In this document: in pieces, positions 1-7,018 of the stretch
Numbering within the stretch: position 1 is the first letter of the stretch
Layout: every line of letters begins with the position of its first letter
DNA from: a virus
Virus record (IMG/VR): IMGVR_UViG_3300032032_000029
Span: 1-22,717 of that record
DNA length: 22,717 nt
Strand: one strand, 5' to 3'
Position numbers and translations under genes: made by a program
The notes under the pieces: model-generated
Databases searched by the model: none
What the model saw: only the letters and a program-made list of their open reading frames with translations
Told to the model about the DNA's origin: nothing

Positions 1-264
1 CCTTAAGACTGCCTTAACATCTATTTCATTATGATCGAAGATCTCTTTAAGAACTTCATTAGAATGTACAAGGTATTCTGACTGCTGAGTGGACATAAAC
101 ATACCATCAAAGCCTGGTCGGGCTAAGATGGTATGGCTATAGTAAGGTGGTGTTGCCTCATCACCTTCAAAATAATTCCAAGAGAAACTTGGTGATCGTA
201 TGTCAGACTTGAACCTCTGGTAAACTTGGGTACAAGGATTCTTTAGGATATTAATCAAGCCCAT
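1..264 (-). CDS. N-terminal part of a probable 2OG-Fe(II) oxygenase (cut by the window edge)
   Basis: The reading frame starts with ATG at 264 and stays open for 88 codons to the edge of the window, so only the N-terminus is visible. It begins one base after the gp44 stop codon, so it belongs to the same operon. The residues FSWNYFEG, then PPYYSHTILARP, then NEIDVKAVLR resemble the N-terminal layout of the small 2OG-Fe(II) oxygenases common in marine T4-like phages, where an aromatic FxWxY segment and a YYSH...RP segment precede an N-x-I/V...LLR strand. The iron ligands (HxD...H) would lie beyond the edge, so the catalytic class cannot be confirmed. In T4 the next gene would be the clamp loader small subunit gp62; I see no resemblance to it here, but the fragment is too short to exclude a divergent version. 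Confidence 0.55.
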   Translation of the reverse strand, partial: MGLINILKNPCTQVYQRFKSDIRSPSFSWNYFEGDEATPPYYSHTILARPGFDGMFMSTQQSEYLVHSNEVLKEIFDHNEIDVKAVLR

Positions 265-265
265 T

Positions 266-1207
266 TCATTTAAAATTACACTCCACCATTATTTCTGTGA
301 GTGCTGCGAGTAAGTTAATTTCTTGATCTGCCACAAAAGCAATCTGATATTGGTACTTGGCAATGACAAGTACAGCAGAAGGGATACTGCTAGGCTCCAA
401 GTGAGTGTATAAAGCATCGTATAGTGATCTAAGTATCATGTTAGGGTCATTGTCTAGATTGTCAACTAACCACTTACGTACATTACCATAGTCCTTTCTC
501 TTAAGAAATCCAACTAGAGCATCCACGTTAGAGTTACCTACGTTAGCAAGTATACCATTATCAATGGTACCACTTACTGAGTATCGCTGACATTCATTAA
601 GTACTCGTCTCCAATCTGGGAAATATCGTTGAATGAGTTCTGCGACGACCCTCTTATCAAAACTAATCCCTTCACCGTCCAAGATGTTGTTAAGTCTGTT
701 GAAGAAACTAGCAGCGATCTGTTGCTTCTCATTTTTATCAATGGCGAAGTCGATACATGAACAGCGGGAATGTAGGGGGTCAATTATCTTGTTCTTAAAG
801 TTACACGTGAAGATGAACCTACAATTTTTGTGAAACTCTTCCACGAACGCACGTAATAATAACTGAACGTCGTGGGTTGTGTTGTCTGCCTCATCGATGA
901 TGATGACTTTGTGAGCAGAGCTGCCCAGTAAGGAAACAGTTGATGCAAAGTTTTTGGCTTGGGATCTGACTGTATCCAGAAACCGTCCTTCGTCCGAACC
1001 ATTAATGACATAGTAATCTACTCCGATCTCTTTACATAATGCCTTGGCTACCGTGGTCTTACCTATGCCAGCAGTACCAGATAATAATAGATTAGGGATC
1101 TCACCCTTCTGTACAAATTCTTTGAAGGTATCCTTGATACGTTTAGGTAGGATACAATCATCAATCTTCTGAGGTCGATACTTCTCGACCCATAAGAAAT
1201 CACTCAT
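266..1207 (-). CDS. 44: Clamp loader large subunit gp44 (AAA+ ATPase)
   Basis: This is the ATPase subunit of the phage clamp loader, which opens the gp45 ring and places it on primer-template DNA for the replicative polymerase. At 313 residues it is close to T4 gp44 (319). The N-terminal WVEKYRP is the typical clamp-loader start. Walker A is GTAGIGKT (residues 44-51), Walker B is IIIDEAD (102-108), and the SRC arginine-finger motif is at 147-149. The ATG at 1207 overlaps the stop of the upstream oxygenase gene by four bases (ATGA), which indicates translational coupling. gp45 lies one gene upstream, as expected for the T4 45-44 block, except that an oxygenase gene has been placed between them. 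Confidence 0.96.
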   Translation of the reverse strand: MSDFLWVEKYRPQKIDDCILPKRIKDTFKEFVQKGEIPNLLLSGTAGIGKTTVAKALCKEIGVDYYVINGSDEGRFLDTVRSQAKNFASTVSLLGSSAHKVIIIDEADNTTHDVQLLLRAFVEEFHKNCRFIFTCNFKNKIIDPLHSRCSCIDFAIDKNEKQQIAASFFNRLNNILDGEGISFDKRVVAELIQRYFPDWRRVLNECQRYSVSGTIDNGILANVGNSNVDALVGFLKRKDYGNVRKWLVDNLDNDPNMILRSLYDALYTHLEPSSIPSAVLVIAKYQYQIAFVADQEINLLAALTEIMVECNFK

Positions 1208-1770
1208 GATAAAACTGTGTTAATAAGAATCCGAGTCTGGTGGTCGGAAGGAGAATATCCAGTATGGACATAACTCCCATCAAATAATACCATACGACCT
1301 GGCTTAGGTGCAATGGTTGTCTTAATTTTCATGTCAGTAGGGTAAGACTTTGCCCACTCCTGCTGATGGTCATAGATAACGGTGTCTCCATCGGTCTCAT
1401 TTAGGTATACTATAGAGGCAATGTGAGGTGTGTCAATATCTATATGTGGTGGATGTAAATAGTGGTCATGTAAGACAGTCATGTCCAATCTACACCGTAA
1501 AATATGCTCCGCATGGGCATAATCCTTCAACTGATAAATCAAGGGTGCTACAAGCGTTGCTAGGGGCGACTGATCGAACTGATCGGGTTGCCATGGTGGT
1601 ACAATTCCAACAGAGAATCCAAAGTCTTCCACCTTGTCTGTAGCATAGGTAGATAAAGATTGTGATGACTGTATAAACCAAGGACATTTCTCTCCTATGG
1701 AATCTTGTAATGCCCTCAGGTATGAGGGCGATACAAAGTCATCAACTATTTCAATATCAATCTTCTTCAT
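1204..1770 (-). CDS. Small 2OG-Fe(II) oxygenase inserted between gp45 and gp44
   Basis: This 188-residue protein looks like a prolyl-4-hydroxylase-type 2OG-Fe(II) oxygenase, a fold that uses iron and 2-oxoglutarate to hydroxylate a protein or small-molecule substrate. The start KKIDIEIVDDFVS matches the usual first strand and helix. The HxD iron ligands are H109 and D111 in PPHIDIDTPH, followed by a SIVYLNE strand; the distal iron ligand is H169 in GSYVHTGYSP, and R180 in HQTRILIN is placed to bind 2-oxoglutarate. All catalytic positions are present, so it is probably active. The substrate cannot be told. Its 5' end overlaps the gp45 stop by 14 bases and its 3' end overlaps gp44 by four, so it is expressed together with the replication proteins. 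Confidence 0.85.
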   Translation of the reverse strand: MKKIDIEIVDDFVSPSYLRALQDSIGEKCPWFIQSSQSLSTYATDKVEDFGFSVGIVPPWQPDQFDQSPLATLVAPLIYQLKDYAHAEHILRCRLDMTVLHDHYLHPPHIDIDTPHIASIVYLNETDGDTVIYDHQQEWAKSYPTDMKIKTTIAPKPGRMVLFDGSYVHTGYSPSDHQTRILINTVLS

Positions 1771-2452
1771 AAGATGAATCAGGTTCTAGTGCTATAAGAT
1801 AGGTAACGTTATCGGAACTAATCCAACGACTAACACCAGACTTACTAACCTCTACATGATATCCAGTAACAATTGCTTGTGACTGTTCAATCTTACTGAT
1901 ATTCTCAGACTTAAGATTGAATTGGAACTTAGCATCAGTCTCACCTACATCAATAGAATAGGTATTAGATGAAGCATTCTCACGATCAGCAACAACCACC
2001 TGTATAGTACCATCATTACTAATGATAGAGAAATCATCTATGTTACCATAGATGGATAGAGCCTGACTCAATGATCTGATCTGACCAATAGAGATATCAA
2101 ACTCACAATCTACACTAGGAAGTTCTGGTAACTTCTCAGGTGGTGTGACCACGATTGAAGGATCAGCAAAGAAATACTTTGCTTCAGTATTCCTTCCCTT
2201 AATAGTGACAAAGGATTCGTTTTCAAATTCTAAGTCAATATTCATGTCCTCAGATAGAGAACATATCTTAAGGAACTCATCCAAATCATAGATGGCAAAA
2301 TCCCTAGGAAATGTTTCCTCAACCTCTGTACTTGCTAGTACATTCTTCTGAATAGACAGTGTAGATAACTGACTACCTTGCTTGATCCGTATAGATCTGT
2401 TAATTGATGTAAGATTTCTCAGAACCTTATACGTACGATCAGAAAGTTTCAT
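1757..2452 (-). CDS. 45: Sliding clamp gp45 (DNA polymerase processivity factor)
   Basis: gp45 is the trimeric ring that tethers the phage polymerase to DNA and, in T4, also activates late transcription with gp33 and gp55. I chose the ATG at 2452 because the protein then begins MKLSDRTYKVLRNLTSINRS, which lines up with T4 gp45 (MKLS...LLKNFATINSGI) and gives 231 residues against 228 in T4. An in-frame GTG at 2470 would add six residues but has no family support. Other matching segments are FAIYDLDEFLKICSL, AKYFFADPSIVVTPPEKLP and the C-terminal NVTYLIALEPDSS, which corresponds to the T4 end NYVVALEADS. The gene overlaps the upstream DUF3310 gene by 14 bases, and no Shine-Dalgarno sequence is obvious, so translation may depend on coupling. 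Confidence 0.95.
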   Translation of the reverse strand: MKLSDRTYKVLRNLTSINRSIRIKQGSQLSTLSIQKNVLASTEVEETFPRDFAIYDLDEFLKICSLSEDMNIDLEFENESFVTIKGRNTEAKYFFADPSIVVTPPEKLPELPSVDCEFDISIGQIRSLSQALSIYGNIDDFSIISNDGTIQVVVADRENASSNTYSIDVGETDAKFQFNLKSENISKIEQSQAIVTGYHVEVSKSGVSRWISSDNVTYLIALEPDSSYEED

Positions 2453-2834
2453 AGGGTGTAGTGTCTTCACGATTGTCTTTGTTAATAAAATGATGTAATA
2501 GAACGCAGTAATGAATTGCCTTTAAAATGTCGTGTGATGGACGACCTTTCTTGTCATATCTTGACAAGTATTTGATCGCATTACTTCGACAAAAAGCAGG
2601 GGCATCACCAGTTGCTTCGATGAGATCAAGGGTCTGTATGTTAGTCCCTTCACTGGTGTAATGTCCCTTGTAAGTGCTGGAGATATACTCTCCTGCCTTC
2701 TTAAGGATCTCATCCTCATCATACTTACAGCGGATGGACTGATTGTCCATCCCTGCTTCTGGTGTACTCTTTTCCATACTTTCTAGTGATTCCTGGAGCA
2801 TACCCCACGCATTTGTTTGGTTATCCTTACTCAT
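2439..2834 (-). CDS. DUF3310-like small phage protein
   Basis: This protein of 131 residues has no proven function. Its C-terminal half (NIQTLDLIEA, then FCRSNAIKYLSRYDKKG, then HDILKAIHYCVLLHHF) fits DUF3310, a family found in many phages and sometimes labelled as a nucleotide-kinase-like protein. The N-terminal 60 residues are hydrophilic and not recognisable. I chose the ATG at 2834 because a strong GGAGGAT ribosome-binding site lies nine bases before it; the longer in-frame start at 2861 has no such site. The first eight bases overlap the end of the CobS-like gene, and the 3' end overlaps gp45, so it bridges the accessory and replication genes in one operon. Confidence 0.75.
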   Translation of the reverse strand: MSKDNQTNAWGMLQESLESMEKSTPEAGMDNQSIRCKYDEDEILKKAGEYISSTYKGHYTSEGTNIQTLDLIEATGDAPAFCRSNAIKYLSRYDKKGRPSHDILKAIHYCVLLHHFINKDNREDTTPYETF

Positions 2835-3903
2835 TATAGGCTTGATCCTCCACTTTGTCAAATTCTACATCAGCATCCACTTTGTCATACAACTCTTGGA
2901 ATGCTCTACTGGTCTCTTCATCGAAACGAGAGATACAGGTGGCAATTGCCTTTGCCTTATCACCAAAGATTTGGTAGGCACGGGCTATGTGAACAAGACG
3001 ACGTGTACTAATGACCTCATCGATGCCACCATCCTTGAACGTTTTACGGATGATGTCTGCCCAGTCACATAAGTTCTTGACATAACCCTCATCCTCACAA
3101 TGATAACCAAGTATCCTTGCTTCAGTAACTGGACTAGGATACTCTTGCTCAAAGGTTAATGGGAATCTCTCAAGGAATGCTTCATTAAGTACATTAGTAC
3201 CAACGAATCTACCATCCTCGGATCCTTTACCCTTAGTGTTAGCAGTAGCAACTACAGTGAATCCATTAGTAGGTTTCACGTAGCGTCCTATCTTCTTAAG
3301 GAAGACACCTTTACCCTCTAAGACACTCTGTAAGCAGAGAATCTTATTAGATGCTAAGTCCACCTCATCTAAGAGAAGAACAGCACCACGCTCTAGTGCC
3401 TCTATCACAGGACCATTATGCCAAACAGTGTTCCCATCAACAAGACGGAACCCACCAATAAGATCATCCTCATCAGTTTCAATAGTAATGTTAACACGGA
3501 TCAATTCTCTATTCAAGACAGCGCAAGCTTGCTCTACTGAATAAGACTTACCGTTACCTGATAGACCAGTGATGAATACTGGGTAGAAGGTCTTGGATTT
3601 AATGACCTTCTTAAGATCAGAGAAGTTACCAAAAGGTACGAACTCTTCGTCCTTGAATGGTACTAGGTTCTGATCAACTCTCTCTACTGTAGCAGGAGAT
3701 TTCGTAAGTGTCTTTTCTAATGCTTCACGTACTGTAAGATTCCATTGACCACGTTTGCCCTCTACTTTATACTTACGTAATTGTTTAGCAAGGGTAGGAT
3801 AGGTCAATCCTTGAGCAGCACAGTACTCACGTACTTGTGCGGCATCGATACTGTCCCCATACTGAGAACGAAGTTCGGATGCTCTGTCGAGTTTCTTAGC
3901 CAT
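2827..3903 (-). CDS. cobS: CobS/MoxR-like AAA+ ATPase
   Basis: This 358-residue AAA+ ATPase is of the type annotated as cobS (cobaltochelatase subunit) in marine cyanophages. Residues 1-60 are basic and contain a possible helix-turn-helix (DAAQVREYCAAQGLTYPTLA). The AAA+ core follows: Walker A GLSGNGKS (113-120), Walker B LLLDEVD (176-182), sensor 1 ATANT (219-223) and an arginine finger in LERF (R246). MoxR-family ATPases work with VWA-domain partners, and such a partner is encoded two genes upstream (4590-6722). No chelatase large subunit (CobN/ChlH) is seen, so cobalt insertion is doubtful; a remodelling role with the VWA protein is the more direct reading. No Shine-Dalgarno sequence is visible before the ATG at 3903; instead a palindromic element (3917-3928) and a hairpin (3924-3955) fill the leader. 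Confidence 0.88.
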   Translation of the reverse strand: MAKKLDRASELRSQYGDSIDAAQVREYCAAQGLTYPTLAKQLRKYKVEGKRGQWNLTVREALEKTLTKSPATVERVDQNLVPFKDEEFVPFGNFSDLKKVIKSKTFYPVFITGLSGNGKSYSVEQACAVLNRELIRVNITIETDEDDLIGGFRLVDGNTVWHNGPVIEALERGAVLLLDEVDLASNKILCLQSVLEGKGVFLKKIGRYVKPTNGFTVVATANTKGKGSEDGRFVGTNVLNEAFLERFPLTFEQEYPSPVTEARILGYHCEDEGYVKNLCDWADIIRKTFKDGGIDEVISTRRLVHIARAYQIFGDKAKAIATCISRFDEETSRAFQELYDKVDADVEFDKVEDQAYNE

Positions 3904-3916
3904 TGGGGTTTGTTTC

Positions 3917-3928
3917 GTATGTACTTAC
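3917..3928 (-). promoter_or_regulatory. Near-palindrome shared by the leaders of the AAA+ and HExxH-VWA genes (copy 1)
   Basis: On the minus strand this reads GTAAGTACATAC, one base away from the perfect palindrome GTATGTACATAC found at 6735-6746. It lies 13 bases before the ATG at 3903. Together with the bases just upstream, the two leaders share TATTGTAWGTACATAC, where TATTGT could serve as a -10 box. For this copy a weak -35 (CTTACA, 3951-3956) stands 17 bases before TATTGT (3928-3933). The function, whether promoter, operator or RNA element, is inferred. Confidence 0.5.
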
Positions 3929-3955
3929 AATACAGTACCAAGAGGGTATTGTAAG
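3924..3955 (-). repeat. Perfect 10-bp inverted repeat in the leader of the CobS-like gene
   Basis: CTTACAATAC (3924-3933) and GTATTGTAAG (3946-3955) are perfect reverse complements separated by 12 bases. No U-run follows on the minus strand, so it does not look like an intrinsic terminator. It overlaps the candidate promoter, so it could be an operator or form a hairpin in the 5' leader of the transcript. Confidence 0.7.
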
Positions 3956-3969
3956 CCACTTAGGGACAC

Positions 3970-4593
3970 TTATTTGATCGTCACATTCGATCCAGCATAA
4001 GTTCCTATGGTTCCTCGGATGAAAACATCAAAGGCAACACACCAACGTACGTTCCCTGACTCGTTTTTCTCCACGTTATGTATAAGTTGTGAAGGAAATA
4101 TTAAGATTTGTCCATTGGTAGGGTGGCACCTCCACGACTGCATGGTGAACTTGTTAAACATATGTACATCAGGTGCTAGCGTAGGCATGAAACAGTTAGG
4201 ATGTAACTGTCCCTTCTCCATAACCACATCACCACTCTTCTCAAACACATCAAGATAATATATCCCTGAGAATATACTATTCATATGACAGTGATTCTGT
4301 GCCCAGTCACCAGGTAGGTGCTGAACACCCCATCCTCTAAGTAAATCTAGGTACACATGAGCAGAAACATTCAACTGACCATAAGCAAAATACTTAACAG
4401 CATTTTTAATCTCATGGTACAGTGATCTGAGTTCATCATACTCCCATATATTCCTATTGTTAGAAATATAACCATTATCTGTGGCAGTACGATCATAGTC
4501 TAATGTCTTAACAAAATCAAGCCACTCTTTCTGTACTGGGATGTGACTCTCCAGTACAGGGGTGGGAAATAATTGATGTACCTGAGGTTTCAT
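3970..4593 (-). CDS. 2OG-Fe(II) oxygenase (2OG-FeII_Oxy_5-like)
   Basis: This 207-residue protein resembles the PF13759-type putative 2OG-Fe(II) oxygenases frequent in marine phages. The N-terminal QLFPTPVLES is the usual opening (LFPTPV). The central motif NHCHMNSIFSGIYYLDV (residues 100-116) supplies H101/H103 as likely iron ligands, followed by SGDVVME; the C-terminal LIFPSQLIHNVEKNESGNVRW holds the distal histidine H172 and the 2-oxoglutarate-binding arginine R183. The substrate is unknown. Its start overlaps the stop of the HExxH-VWA gene by four bases (ATGA), so the two are translationally coupled and the oxygenase sits between the VWA gene and its presumed AAA+ partner. That placement suggests, but does not prove, a shared task. 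Confidence 0.8.
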   Translation of the reverse strand: MKPQVHQLFPTPVLESHIPVQKEWLDFVKTLDYDRTATDNGYISNNRNIWEYDELRSLYHEIKNAVKYFAYGQLNVSAHVYLDLLRGWGVQHLPGDWAQNHCHMNSIFSGIYYLDVFEKSGDVVMEKGQLHPNCFMPTLAPDVHMFNKFTMQSWRCHPTNGQILIFPSQLIHNVEKNESGNVRWCVAFDVFIRGTIGTYAGSNVTIK

Positions 4594-6722
4594 GCTATCA
4601 ATGCTATAAATTCATTCAATATTCTCTTACTTGATTTCTTATTCTTAAGAGACTTCTTAAATGCTCTAGTAATATCACCCTTCTTAGCATCTTCTTTCAC
4701 TTCAAACTCATTCTTAGTCTCATCGAATGTATTACTATGGATATAGAGTGATCTAGTATAAGCAGAAGTCTGATCAATGAATGATCTATGCTTCTTCCAC
4801 TCAACCTGAGACCTCTGTCTATCTTCCCATGTTTGCTTAGTCTGTACTCTACTCCAGTCATTACCATTAATCAAACGTATGCTAATGATAGATGCTTGAG
4901 GGAAGTTATCACGTAGATTCTGTACCCATGGTGATGAATCGCCATAGTAACACTGTCTGTGATTGAATGCTGGATAGATTCTACCTATCTTACGATCACG
5001 TAATTGACATCCATGTATATCTCTAGGGAATAATTTATCCTCTGAACTTATTCCTAAAGATTCTATGTCCCATGCGTGTCTAGAAGGTGCCCATCTTTGT
5101 ACACCACTTCCTTCTCCATCAGTTAGGTTGATAACATGTACCTTCTCAACCTTATTAGTATTCTGAAACTGAGGAATGACCTGCTTCATAGCAATGATCG
5201 CTTCATTAAGAGGGGTGCCAGAGAGATAAAGTCTGCTAGGTATTCCATAACGTGTATGGTGACGAACCGCATGTGACATTCTGAATACATTTCTACATGC
5301 TCTATCTAAATCCTTAGTCTTTGCTTTACTTGTTATCAAGTTGAGCAAATTAAACCCTGCTATTCTGATATCACCCTCCTTTTTAGGTTGCTTATACCAG
5401 CAATTCTCACCCCTTTCCCACTCATTAGTAAAAGCATAGACTTCAAAAGGAATCTTAACTTTACGACAGAATGATACGAGGTTAAGTAACTGCTTTACAG
5501 TATCATGTAAGACCATCTGCATAGATCCAGACCAATCTAAATTAAATATTAGACCATGGTTCTTACCATCAGCAGTAATTCTTATCTTCCTGAAAATATC
5601 GTCATTATATTTGTAAGTGTGAAGCTTCGTTGTATCGAGAACCCCAGTGCGACTAACAGAACTACGAGCATGACTCGAAGCTGCCTTACGACACTCGAAC
5701 TCTTTAACCAAATAGTTGACTTCACGGTTTGAATTAATTTTGTACTGATTATATGCTTCATTGACTTGATCAAATGTATCTGGACGAGAAAAGAACTCTT
5801 TCCAATAATCTTCTAAGCACTTATGAACCTCTTCACTACTAGCAATTATCTGTTTAAGATCTAACTCTGGAAGTTGTACATAATTTATGATAGGAGCAGA
5901 AGAATCAACAAGGTCTTGGATAGATTCAGACAAAGTGGAATCTGTTTTTGCTTCCAAGTCTTCTTCATGTCTTTCACCACCACGTTGGGCACTTGAATCA
6001 GCAGCACCTTCATCATGGTTAAGGTCTTGACTCTCTGGTTCAGTTTCAGAACCGTCCTGATCCCCTTCTTCTGTAGTTTCTGTATTAGATTCGTCCGATG
6101 ACTGTTGGGTAGGCGGTACTTCATCCGATTGCAAGCTACCGTCAGGCTCTTGGGAATCGGTAGGAGTCTGAGAAGGTTGATTCTCCTTCTGCTTCCTGTC
6201 ATATGTATACAAATCCTTAGCATACTGAAGGACTTCTTCAAATGTTTCTAGATCCCATCCTGTAAGTTTATAAGTCTCCTCTTCTTCAGTGAAAGGTACA
6301 TCAATAAAGTGACCAATCTTGAAGAAAATATTAAGACGATCAGCAAGTGAGAAGTCATTAAGATCTTTACCCTCTAACTGGAAGAAGTCTTCAGCAGAGA
6401 ACTTCTCATAACCTTTACGGAAGGTCTTAGGTAGTCCAGCGTACCTACGCTTCATCAATTTCTCAATTCTTATATCTTCAGCAACATTCACATAGGACTG
6501 AGGTACAGAACCAACGTGATCCCATGTATTAGGGGTGTATAAAGCATGTCCAACCTCATGTGCGATGAGCATATCCAACACTTCATTGGATGCTTTCTCC
6601 CACAATGGTAGGGTGAGGACTCTACGCTCTACATCAAACTGTGCTGTCTCTACCTGACGGTGCTCTACGATCAGATCTTCCTGAGCAAGCAGTTTAGCAA
6701 GTTGTCCTTTGACTTCAAGCAT
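4590..6722 (-). CDS. HExxH metallopeptidase-like protein with VWA domain (CobT-like)
   Basis: This 710-residue protein has three parts. Residues 1-170 carry HEVGH (55-59), a zinc-peptidase HExxH motif, with E82 in NVAEDIRIE as a possible third ligand. Residues about 178-265 are a low-complexity acidic Ser/Glu/Gln/Asp linker. The C-terminal part contains a VWA-like fold with a metal-ion-dependent adhesion motif DWSGSM (396-401). An acidic linker followed by VWA is also the layout of cobaltochelatase CobT, and the protein may be labelled so, but the HExxH half points to the predicted metallopeptidase-VWA proteins that accompany MoxR ATPases. The start at 6722 has a good GAGGAAA ribosome-binding site. 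It is coupled to the oxygenase gene downstream and lies near the CobS-like ATPase gene. The substrate is unknown. Confidence 0.85.
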   Translation of the reverse strand: MLEVKGQLAKLLAQEDLIVEHRQVETAQFDVERRVLTLPLWEKASNEVLDMLIAHEVGHALYTPNTWDHVGSVPQSYVNVAEDIRIEKLMKRRYAGLPKTFRKGYEKFSAEDFFQLEGKDLNDFSLADRLNIFFKIGHFIDVPFTEEEETYKLTGWDLETFEEVLQYAKDLYTYDRKQKENQPSQTPTDSQEPDGSLQSDEVPPTQQSSDESNTETTEEGDQDGSETEPESQDLNHDEGAADSSAQRGGERHEEDLEAKTDSTLSESIQDLVDSSAPIINYVQLPELDLKQIIASSEEVHKCLEDYWKEFFSRPDTFDQVNEAYNQYKINSNREVNYLVKEFECRKAASSHARSSVSRTGVLDTTKLHTYKYNDDIFRKIRITADGKNHGLIFNLDWSGSMQMVLHDTVKQLLNLVSFCRKVKIPFEVYAFTNEWERGENCWYKQPKKEGDIRIAGFNLLNLITSKAKTKDLDRACRNVFRMSHAVRHHTRYGIPSRLYLSGTPLNEAIIAMKQVIPQFQNTNKVEKVHVINLTDGEGSGVQRWAPSRHAWDIESLGISSEDKLFPRDIHGCQLRDRKIGRIYPAFNHRQCYYGDSSPWVQNLRDNFPQASIISIRLINGNDWSRVQTKQTWEDRQRSQVEWKKHRSFIDQTSAYTRSLYIHSNTFDETKNEFEVKEDAKKGDITRAFKKSLKNKKSSKRILNEFIALIA

Positions 6723-6734
6723 GTGTTTCCTCGT

Positions 6735-6746
6735 GTATGTACATAC
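6735..6746 (-). promoter_or_regulatory. Palindrome GTATGTACATAC in the leader of the HExxH-VWA gene (copy 2)
   Basis: The element is a perfect 12-bp palindrome (14 bp, TGTATGTACATACA, if 6734 and 6747 are included). It ends 12 bases before the ATG at 6722, almost exactly where its near-copy sits in front of the CobS-like gene. On the minus strand the preceding bases give TATTGTATGTACATAC, again with a possible -10 box TATTGT, but here no recognisable -35 box exists 16-18 bases upstream. Confidence 0.55.
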
Positions 6747-6751
6747 AATAA

Positions 6752-6775
6752 TACCCCTTCCGTTCGGATGGGGTA
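6752..6775 (-). repeat. GC-rich stem-loop upstream of the HExxH-VWA gene
   Basis: The arms 6752-6762 and 6765-6775 are complementary over 11 positions with one mismatch (TACCCC, one unpaired position, TCCG against CGGA, GGGGTA); in RNA the innermost pairs would open into a small loop. Only a weak U-rich tail (TATTATTG) follows on the minus strand, so it may be a poor terminator for the preceding gene or a regulatory hairpin linked to the palindrome beside it. Confidence 0.55.
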
Positions 6776-6802
6776 CTTAGTAGACACTTTATGAACTGGT
6801 TC

Positions 6803-6991
6803 CTAGCTTTCTTCGCTTGACGCAGTGCTTGTGGCTTTAGGTGGCGTTTCTTTTCCTTTTTGGAATGATGCTGCCAATTGGGAACTTTCATGGAGCTTCT
6901 CCAGTGCTTGCTTTAACTCAGGGGTCTCCTCCCACGACCATTCCTGGTTGTGCTGAGGGTTCTTTTTAGTGATTGTATGGGTTCTAATCAT
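6803..6991 (-). CDS. Small hydrophilic protein of unknown function
   Basis: This 62-residue frame lies between gp46 and the HExxH-VWA gene. It starts with ATG at 6991, 27 bases after the gp46 stop, without a clear ribosome-binding site. The middle contains a possible short amphipathic helix (TPELKQALEKLHESSQLAASF) and the end is rich in Ser, Thr, Lys and Glu. No family is recognised. Its support is position: it fills a gap in a tightly packed operon and runs in the common direction. Confidence 0.55.
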   Translation of the reverse strand: MIRTHTITKKNPQHNQEWSWEETPELKQALEKLHESSQLAASFQKGKETPPKATSTASSEES

Positions 6992-7018
6992 AATATGGGA
7001 TACGCAAGGTGATTTTAT

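Noticed and set aside
1-264. Clamp loader small subunit gp62 expected after gp44
   Set aside because: The visible residues resemble a 2OG oxygenase N-terminus more than gp62; the fragment is too short for certainty.
2453-2470. GTG start six codons upstream for gp45
   Set aside because: Family members begin with MKLS, which corresponds to the ATG at 2452.
2827-3903. Reading the CobS-like protein as proof of cobalamin synthesis
   Set aside because: No chelatase large subunit or other corrin gene is in the window, and the motifs only establish a MoxR-type AAA+ ATPase.
6752-6775. Intrinsic terminator after the 62-residue gene
   Set aside because: The stem is good but the U-run behind it is interrupted (TATTATTG), so it was listed as a stem-loop of unknown role.
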